The position numbers and the translations under genes were made by a program. DNA of 18,757 nucleotides from DATARH01 sp035604035 (GTDB taxonomy: Bacteria > Pseudomonadota > Alphaproteobacteria > ATCC43930 > CGMCC-115725): assembly GCA_035604035.1 (NCBI GenBank), contig DATNJF010000020.1, forward strand, positions 1 to 18,757, in the 5' to 3' direction. Every line of letters starts with the position of its first letter. Position 1 is the first letter of the stretch. Positions 14,091 to 18,757 of this stretch are shown here, one piece after another. A model generated the notes under the pieces. It was not told where the DNA came from. It was given only the letters and a program-made list of their open reading frames with translations, and ran no database searches.

Positions 14091-16856
14091 TTAACCGCTG
14101 TTTCTGAGGCCGGCGGCGATGCCGTTGATCGTCAAATGGATGCCGGTGACGACATCCTCGCCGGCGTCGCCGGAACGGTAGCGCTTCAGCAACTCGATCT
14201 GCATGTGGTTGAGCGGGTCCATATAGGGGAAGCGGTTGCGGATCGAGCGGGCGAGCAGCGGGTTCGCCTCCAGCAGTTGGTTCTGGCCCATGATCGCCAG
14301 CAGCGCCTCGATCGACGCGCTCCATTCGGCGCGCAGCCGGGCGAAGATGCGCTCGCGCAGCTCGATATCCGACACCAGCTCGGCATAGCGCGAGGCGATG
14401 GCGATGTCGCTCTTCGCCAACACCATGTCCATGTTGGACAGCAGCATCTGGAAGAACGGCCATTCGCGATACATCGCCTGGAGCGTGTCCATGCCGTCGC
14501 CGGGATGCGCCTCGACCCAGGACTTGACCGCGCTGCCGAACCCGTACCAACCGGGCAGCATCAGCCGCATCTGGGCCCAGCTGAACACCCAGGGAATGGC
14601 GCGCAAATCTTCGATCTTTTCCGAAGATTTTCGTGACGCCGGGCGACTACCGATATTGAGGTTGGCGATCTCGCCGACGACCGTCGACTCGCGGAAGAAG
14701 CGGAGAAAGCCGTCAGTCTCGTAAACAAGGCCGCGATAGGCGCGGTAGGCGTCGTCGGACAGCTGCGCCATCGCGTCGAGATATTCGGGGCGCGGCGCCG
14801 CTTCCTCCGGGCGCAAGAGGGTCGCTTCCAAGGTCGCGGCGGCGAGGATTTCGAGGTTGCGGAGGCCGAGCTCGCCGTTGGAATACTTGCTGGCGATGAC
14901 CTCACCCTGCTCGGTGATGCGGATGGCGCCCTGCACCGCGCCCGGCGGCTGGGCGAGGATCGCCTGGTGGCTGGGCCCGCCGCCGCGGCCGACCGAGCCG
15001 CCGCGGCCATGGAAGAGGCGGATGCCGATATCGTGGCGGCGGAACACCTCGACCAGCGCGATTTCGGCCTTGTAGAGCTCCCACCCCGAGGTCAGGAAGC
15101 CGCCATCCTTGTTGCTGTCGGAATAGCCGAGCATCACCTCCTGCACCCGGAAGCGGCTTTCGAGCAGGCGGGCGTAATCGGGGAGGCTCAGCACCGCCTC
15201 CATCACCTCGCCGCAGTTTTGCAAATCCTCGATCGTCTCGAACAGCGGGATGATGTCGAGATCGAGCGCCTGCTCGCGCGGGTGCAAAAGCCCGGCTTCC
15301 TTCAGCAGCACCGCGACCTCGAGTAGGTCGGAGACGCTGGTCGCCTTCGAGATCACATAGCGCGGCACCGATTGCGGCCCGTAGCGGCGATGCGCGTCGG
15401 CGGTCGCGCGCAGAATGGCGAGTTCGCCCGTGGTCTCAGCCGAATAGGGCAGGAAGTCGGAAGCCAGCGGGCGCGGCGAGGTAATCTCGGCGCGCAACAG
15501 CGCGACCCGCGCATCCTCGTCGAGGCCGAGATAGTTGGTGCCCGGCACCGCCTGTTCGAACAGCTCGCTGACGACGCGTTCGTGGACGTCCGAGTTCTGG
15601 CGCAAATCGATCGAGGCGAGGTGGAAGCCGAAGACGTCGACCGCCCGGCGCAGATCACGCAGCCTGCCTTTGGCCAGCAGCTCAGACCGGTTGGCGATCA
15701 GCGAGTTGGCGATGATGGTCAGATCGGCGAGCAATTCGCTGCTGTCGGCGTAGGCCGGCGCGTTTCCGACCGGGTGCGCGGGCGGCTCGGCATGATCGAG
15801 CGCGCGCATGGTCGCCGCGAGCCGCGCGTAGATGCCGGTGATTGCGCGGCGGTAGGGTTCGTAGCGGCGATAGGCCGAGCGGTCGGGCGAGCGCGCCGCC
15901 AGCTCGGAGAGCGAGGGCGCGACATCGATGAGCCTGCCGTCGAGCGACAGCTCGGCACCCAGCGCTTGCAGCTCGGCGAGATAATGGCGCAGGGCCTTGG
16001 CGCTTTGCAGGCGCAGCGCTTCCTTCAGCACGGCGGCGTCGACAAACGGATTACCGTCGCGGTCGCCGCCGATCCAGCTGCCGATGCGCAGAAATGACGC
16101 CAACCCGCCATTGACCGCGACCCCTTGCGCCTCAAGCTCGGCTTCGAGATCGGCATAGAAGCGCGGCAGCTGGTCGAGGAAGGTGTAGTCGTAATAGGCG
16201 AGCCCGTTATTGACCTCGTCGACGACGCGCAGCCGGCTGCCGCGCAACAGATTGGTCTGCCACAGGGTGAGGATCGCGCGGCGCAGCGCGGTTTCGTTGG
16301 CGGCGGTCTCGCTCGCGGTCAGCGGGTGGAGGTCGCGCTCGGCCAGGAGGTCGGCCACCTCCATCTCGCGGTCGATCATGCTCTTGCGCCGCACCTCGGT
16401 CGGGTGCGCGGTCAGCACCGGCACGACCATGGCGCCGGCGAAGAATGCGCGCAGCCGCTCCGGCGATACCCCGGCCTCTCGCGCCGCGGCCAATGCGTGC
16501 GCCATGGTGCCCTCGCGCGGCGGCGAGGGGGTGAAGGCATGCGCGCGGCTGCGGCGGATGTGGTGCTGGTCCTCGGCGATATTGGCGAGGTGCGAGAAGA
16601 AGCCGAAAGCGCGGATCAGCTGCAACGCCTCGTCGCGCGGCAGGGCGTTGAGCACGCGCTCCAGCTCATCGCGCGCGGCGCCGTCCTCGTCACGCCGAAA
16701 GCGGATCGAGCTTTGGCGGATGCGCTCGACCGTCTCGAACGCGGCGTTGCCCTTTTGCTGGCGCACCGTGTCGCCGAGGATGCGGCCGAGGAGCCTGATG
16801 TCCTCGCGCAGCGGCAGATCCTTCTCTTCGCTGTCTCTGGCCTCGGAGATCGACAT
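14091..16856 (-). CDS. ppc: Phosphoenolpyruvate carboxylase
   Basis: A 921-aa protein, full length for bacterial PEP carboxylase. The enzyme makes oxaloacetate from PEP and bicarbonate and refills the TCA cycle; it is a cytoplasmic homotetramer needing Mg2+ or Mn2+. Signature motifs are present in order: VPVLTAHPTEVRRKSMID with catalytic His151, the glycine/aspartate-rich IGSWIGGDRDGNPFV, MLGYSDSNKDGGFLTSGW, the mobile loop FHGRGGSVGRGGGPSHQAI with its essential arginine, and the C-terminal TINGIAAGLRNSG, matching the conserved Asn-x-Gly end of the family. No frameshift or gap is seen. AGGAG stands 9 nt before the ATG at 16854-16856. The gene is divergent from the rutA-like gene across 140 bp and ends next to a palindromic repeat pair. 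Confidence 0.98.
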   Translation of the reverse strand: MSISEARDSEEKDLPLREDIRLLGRILGDTVRQQKGNAAFETVERIRQSSIRFRRDEDGAARDELERVLNALPRDEALQLIRAFGFFSHLANIAEDQHHIRRSRAHAFTPSPPREGTMAHALAAAREAGVSPERLRAFFAGAMVVPVLTAHPTEVRRKSMIDREMEVADLLAERDLHPLTASETAANETALRRAILTLWQTNLLRGSRLRVVDEVNNGLAYYDYTFLDQLPRFYADLEAELEAQGVAVNGGLASFLRIGSWIGGDRDGNPFVDAAVLKEALRLQSAKALRHYLAELQALGAELSLDGRLIDVAPSLSELAARSPDRSAYRRYEPYRRAITGIYARLAATMRALDHAEPPAHPVGNAPAYADSSELLADLTIIANSLIANRSELLAKGRLRDLRRAVDVFGFHLASIDLRQNSDVHERVVSELFEQAVPGTNYLGLDEDARVALLRAEITSPRPLASDFLPYSAETTGELAILRATADAHRRYGPQSVPRYVISKATSVSDLLEVAVLLKEAGLLHPREQALDLDIIPLFETIEDLQNCGEVMEAVLSLPDYARLLESRFRVQEVMLGYSDSNKDGGFLTSGWELYKAEIALVEVFRRHDIGIRLFHGRGGSVGRGGGPSHQAILAQPPGAVQGAIRITEQGEVIASKYSNGELGLRNLEILAAATLEATLLRPEEAAPRPEYLDAMAQLSDDAYRAYRGLVYETDGFLRFFRESTVVGEIANLNIGSRPASRKSSEKIEDLRAIPWVFSWAQMRLMLPGWYGFGSAVKSWVEAHPGDGMDTLQAMYREWPFFQMLLSNMDMVLAKSDIAIASRYAELVSDIELRERIFARLRAEWSASIEALLAIMGQNQLLEANPLLARSIRNRFPYMDPLNHMQIELLKRYRSGDAGEDVVTGIHLTINGIAAGLRNSG

Positions 16857-16880
16857 GGGGGGCTCCTGCGACGCCCCGAC

Positions 16881-16890
16881 AGACTAGCAA
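16881..16890 (-). promoter_or_regulatory. Possible extended -10 promoter element for ppc
   Basis: On the minus strand the segment reads TTGCTAGTCT: an extended TGn followed by TAGTCT, a 4-of-6 match to TATAAT. It would start transcription close to 16874, about 18 nt before the ppc ATG. No good -35 hexamer was seen at 17 nt spacing. Low confidence. Confidence 0.3.
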
Positions 16891-16941
16891 AAGCCCGGCC
16901 AACCCGAGGGGCGTTCCACTGCCGCTTTGTTGAGCACGAGA

Positions 16942-16956
16942 TGGCACCCGTCTTGC
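16942..16956 (+). promoter_or_regulatory. Sigma-54 (RpoN) -24/-12 promoter upstream of the rutA-like gene
   Basis: TGGCAC-ccgtc-TTGC matches the sigma-54 consensus TGGCAC-N5-TTGC at every defined position, with the required GG-N10-GC spacing (GG 16943-16944, GC 16955-16956). It is on the coding strand of the rutA-like gene. A start of transcription about 12 nt after the GC would lie near 16968, leaving a leader of about 29 nt to the ATG at 16997. The Escherichia coli rut operon is NtrC/sigma-54 controlled, which fits. No convincing NtrC palindrome was found upstream by eye. Confidence 0.75.
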
Positions 16957-16996
16957 GTCGCGGAGGCTCTCGCTCCTCTGTTGTGAGGCGGAAGCC

Positions 16997-18076
16997 ATGC
17001 AGGTCGGCGTCTTTATTCCCATCGGCAATAACGGGTGGCTGATCTCGACGACGTCGCCGCAATACCTGCCGACCTGGGATCTGAACCGCGAGGTGGTGCT
17101 GAAGGCCGAGCGCTATGGGCTCGATTTCGCGCTGTCGATGATCAAGCTGCACGGGTTCGGCGGCCCGTCGCGGTATTGGGACTTCAACCTCGAATCGTTC
17201 ACCCTGATGGCCGGGCTGGCGGCGGCGACGAGCCGCATCCAGCTCTTCGCCACCTGCGCGGTGCTGACCGTGCCGCCGCCCTTCGCGGCGCGGATGGCGG
17301 TAACGATCGACTCGATCTCGCAGGGGCGGTTCGGGATCAACATCATCTCCGGCTGGCAGCGCCGCGAATACACGCAGATGGGAATCTGGCCCGGCGCGGA
17401 GCACTACCGCCGCCGTTACGATTACTGCGCCGAATACGTCACCATCATGCGCGAGCTGTGGGCGACCGGCCGGTCGGACTTCAAGGGCGATTTCTTCCAG
17501 ATGGACGATTGCCGCTGCCTGCCGACGCCGACCGCGGACATCCCGATCATCTGCGCCGCGCAAAGCGACGCGGGGACGCGCTATGCCGCGCAGTACGCGG
17601 ACTACAATTTCTGCAGCGGCGGCCAGGTCAACCAGCCGCGGGCGGCCGAAGCCAGCGTCGCCCGTCTGATCGAGGCCAACGCCAAAGCCGGCCGCGATTG
17701 CGGTGCGCTGCTCTTACAAATGATCATCGCCGACGAGACCGACGCGGCGGCGATGGCGAAGTGGGAGCACTACAAGGCCGGGATCGATCTCGAGGCGATC
17801 GCCTATCGCGACGCGCAGGCCGAAGACGACCCGAGCAAGGATCCGTTTTCGCAGCCACTTCGCCGCAAGACCCTCGGCGTCGACAAATTGCCGACCAACC
17901 AAGGCGTGTTTGTCGGCTCCTATGCCTCGGTCGCGCAGATGCTCGACGAGATGGCGACCGTGCCCGGCGTGCGCGGCGTCATGCTCACCTTCGACGATTT
18001 CGTCATCGGCATGGAGCAGTTCGGCCAGCGCATTCAGCCGCTGATGAAATGCCGGACAACAGCGCTGGCGGCCTGA
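16997..18076 (+). CDS. rutA: RutA-type pyrimidine monooxygenase (LLM-class flavin-dependent)
   Basis: A 359-aa luciferase-like (LLM) flavin monooxygenase, close to Escherichia coli RutA as I remember it over most of its length: VFIPIGNNGWLIST (5-18), DFALSMIKLHGFGG (43-56), NLESFTLMAGLAA (64-76), MGIWPGAEHYRRRYDY (128-143), KGDFFQMDDCR (163-173), ADETDAAAMAKWEHYKAG, and GSYASVAQMLDEMATVPG near the C-terminus. RutA opens the uracil/thymine ring with O2 and reduced FMN to give ureidoacrylate, freeing pyrimidine nitrogen. It depends on a flavin reductase (RutF), not present here. GAGG stands about 10 nt before the ATG. A sigma-54 promoter stands 41 bp upstream. No rutB, C, D, E, F or G follows; the next gene is on the other strand. 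It could act with rut genes elsewhere or be a RutA-like paralogue with another substrate. Confidence 0.9.
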   Translation: MQVGVFIPIGNNGWLISTTSPQYLPTWDLNREVVLKAERYGLDFALSMIKLHGFGGPSRYWDFNLESFTLMAGLAAATSRIQLFATCAVLTVPPPFAARMAVTIDSISQGRFGINIISGWQRREYTQMGIWPGAEHYRRRYDYCAEYVTIMRELWATGRSDFKGDFFQMDDCRCLPTPTADIPIICAAQSDAGTRYAAQYADYNFCSGGQVNQPRAAEASVARLIEANAKAGRDCGALLLQMIIADETDAAAMAKWEHYKAGIDLEAIAYRDAQAEDDPSKDPFSQPLRRKTLGVDKLPTNQGVFVGSYASVAQMLDEMATVPGVRGVMLTFDDFVIGMEQFGQRIQPLMKCRTTALAA

Positions 18077-18090
18077 CCGCATCGTCACTG

Positions 18091-18106
18091 GCGCCCGAAC
18101 GGGCGC
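18091..18106 (+). terminator. Hairpin after the rutA-like gene, possible terminator
   Basis: GCGCCC-gaac-GGGCGC is a perfect 6-bp GC stem with a GAAC tetraloop, 15 nt past the rutA-like TGA. It is not followed by a T-tract (GAAAGCGG comes next), so it is terminator-like in position and shape only. A second inverted repeat ACATGTC-gcgg-GACATGT (18147-18164) follows inside the converging small gene. Confidence 0.4.
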
Positions 18107-18129
18107 GAAAGCGGCGCTTGGAGAAGTCC

Positions 18130-18339
18130 TTACCGTCCACGCCGTGACATGTCGCGGGACATGTTCTCGGACAGGTGATGAATGAGGCGTTCGCGCTCTG
18201 CGGTTATCGCCTTGATTTGGATCTCGAACAGACGGACACGCTCAGAATCGCCGCGAGAGCGCGCCCAGTTATAGTCCTTCTTAAGGCTCCAAAGTCTCGC
18301 CGATAGAAGATCAAGGCCGTCTCGCGCACGAGCGTACAT
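18130..18339 (-). CDS. Small hypothetical protein, charged and helical
   Basis: A 69-aa frame on the minus strand, convergent with the rutA-like gene. I do not recognise the family. The protein is strongly charged and probably one long helical hairpin: LLSARLWSLKKDYNWARS, then a RGDSERVRLFEIQIKAITAE stretch with heptad-like spacing, ending in basic MSRDMSRRGR. There is no signal peptide or membrane segment. GAGGG stands about 8 nt before the ATG at 18337-18339, and the upstream DNA is AT-rich, as a promoter would be. A TTGACG on the minus strand (18407-18412) is a possible -35. Its base composition is lower in GC than the genes to the left. It may be a real small gene of accessory origin, or a chance frame. 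Confidence 0.5.
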   Translation of the reverse strand: MYARARDGLDLLSARLWSLKKDYNWARSRGDSERVRLFEIQIKAITAERERLIHHLSENMSRDMSRRGR

Positions 18340-18596
18340 TGATTTTCCCTCGAAACACTCAGCCGCTTGCTCAGCTAGCGTTAAGCAAATGTTATCCTAA
18401 ATAAATCGTCAAGGCGGATCAGTTTAAATGTCAGTATTATTCAACCGGTATTGTGGTCGTTAAGGTTATTTTCTTAGCGGAACGCAAGCTCTCGATCGTG
18501 TCTGCGGGACGGTCCGCCCAGGCCATTTAGGAGAGGTCGGGCTGACACGCGGCGCTTATAATCATCCGATGAGCGACCAGACGGCGAAGTTGGGGC
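18340..18596. other. AT-richer intergenic region with divergent-promoter potential
   Basis: This 257-bp gap between the small minus-strand gene and the partial plus-strand gene has runs such as TTAAGCAAATGTTATCC and AGTTTAAATGTCAGTATT, clearly lower in GC than the rest of the window. I see no RNA gene, insertion-sequence end or long repeat in it. It probably holds the promoters of the two flanking genes. Confidence 0.5.
18557..18562 (+). promoter_or_regulatory. Consensus -10 hexamer before the right-edge gene
   Basis: A perfect TATAAT stands at 18557-18562. No matching -35 was found at 16-18 nt (the segment there reads aggtcg). Transcription would start near 18569, which is itself an ATG. 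A leader of about 28 nt would then precede the ATG at 18597. Confidence 0.4.
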
Positions 18597-18757
18597 ATGA
18601 CAACCATAAACGCAGCCGAGCTTGCCCGATGGGTTCCCGTTTCGCTGGATCTCGAAGCTGAAACGCCGTTCGTGGAATGGGGCGACTTTGGCGACCGGCG
18701 GTTTTCCGAGCCGTTTTTCGACGAGAGCGTTGCCCGTTGGGCAGCTCAGACACCGCC
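18597..18757 (+). CDS. N-terminal fragment of a hypothetical protein (runs off right edge)
   Basis: From the ATG at 18597-18599 an open frame runs to the window end, giving 53 residues: MTTINAAELARWVPVSLDLE, then a TPFVEWGDFGDRRFSEPFFD stretch, then ESVARWAAQTP. The pattern of a Trp, then a FGDRRFSEPFFDESV block resembles, from memory, the start of a group of uncharacterised proteins annotated as sulfotransferase-like or aspartyl-hydroxylase-associated, which carry a HMSRCGSTL motif further on. That diagnostic part is outside the window, so the assignment is tentative. The Shine-Dalgarno is poor (GGGG right before the ATG). The frame on the opposite strand at 18562-18753 is low-complexity and basic and looks like its shadow. 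Confidence 0.5.
   Translation, partial: MTTINAAELARWVPVSLDLEAETPFVEWGDFGDRRFSEPFFDESVARWAAQTP

Noticed and set aside
18562..18753. Minus-strand frame of 63 codons at the right edge
   Set aside because: Basic, low-complexity and without a Shine-Dalgarno; the plus-strand frame opposite it is more protein-like and has a -10 element upstream.

Overview
The window is about 18.8 kb of GC-rich chromosomal DNA with the gene content and dispersed repeats of an alphaproteobacterium, probably of the Rhodospirillales/Hyphomicrobiales type. This placement rests on strong GC bias, the look of the proteins (a CspA-type cold-shock protein with a Gly/Arg-rich lead, a 921-residue PEP carboxylase, many small-molecule catabolic enzymes) and on REP-like elements reminiscent of those in Bradyrhizobium-like genomes. 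It is an inference from reading, not a database match. No rRNA, tRNA, CRISPR array, insertion sequence or prophage was seen.

Layout. (1) 1-319, minus: the N-terminal part of a cold-shock-domain protein that runs off the left edge. (2) 439-5809, minus: a tightly spaced catabolic gene set, in transcription order an Fsr-type MFS transporter, a Rieske non-haem iron oxygenase, an amidohydrolase-2 enzyme, a zinc MetE-like methyltransferase-fold protein and a hotdog thioesterase. An enoyl-CoA hydratase/isomerase (5931-6707) and a small membrane protein (6786-7121) lie just upstream on the same strand. (3) 7274-10389, plus: an N-acyl-D-amino-acid deacylase-type amidohydrolase and a flavoprotein, overlapping by 4 bp. 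(4) 10487-12747, minus, convergent with (3): a class III aminotransferase (GSA-aminomutase-like) and a class IV aminotransferase (D-amino-acid/branched-chain type), coupled by an ATGA overlap. (5) 12970-13932, minus: a TauD/TfdA-type Fe(II)/2-oxoglutarate dioxygenase-like protein. (6) 14091-16856, minus: PEP carboxylase. (7) 16997-18076, plus: a RutA-type pyrimidine monooxygenase, divergent from ppc and preceded by a near-consensus sigma-54 promoter. (8) 18077-18757: a lower-GC end with one small hypothetical gene and the start of a further gene cut by the right edge.

How the genes may work together (inference). Blocks 2-5 read as accessory catabolism: oxygenase, hydrolase/decarboxylase, methyltransferase-like and CoA-ester enzymes for an unknown aromatic or related compound in block 2, and a possible N-acyl-amino-acid to amino acid to keto acid route in blocks 3-4. 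RutA with a sigma-54 promoter suggests pyrimidine nitrogen scavenging under nitrogen control, but no rutB-G genes are in the window.

The intergenic spaces hold three families of paired palindromic repeats (3372-3474; 2111-2181 with 10408-10478; 14007-14080). In the last pair the two 30-bp copies differ by compensatory changes that keep both stems perfect.
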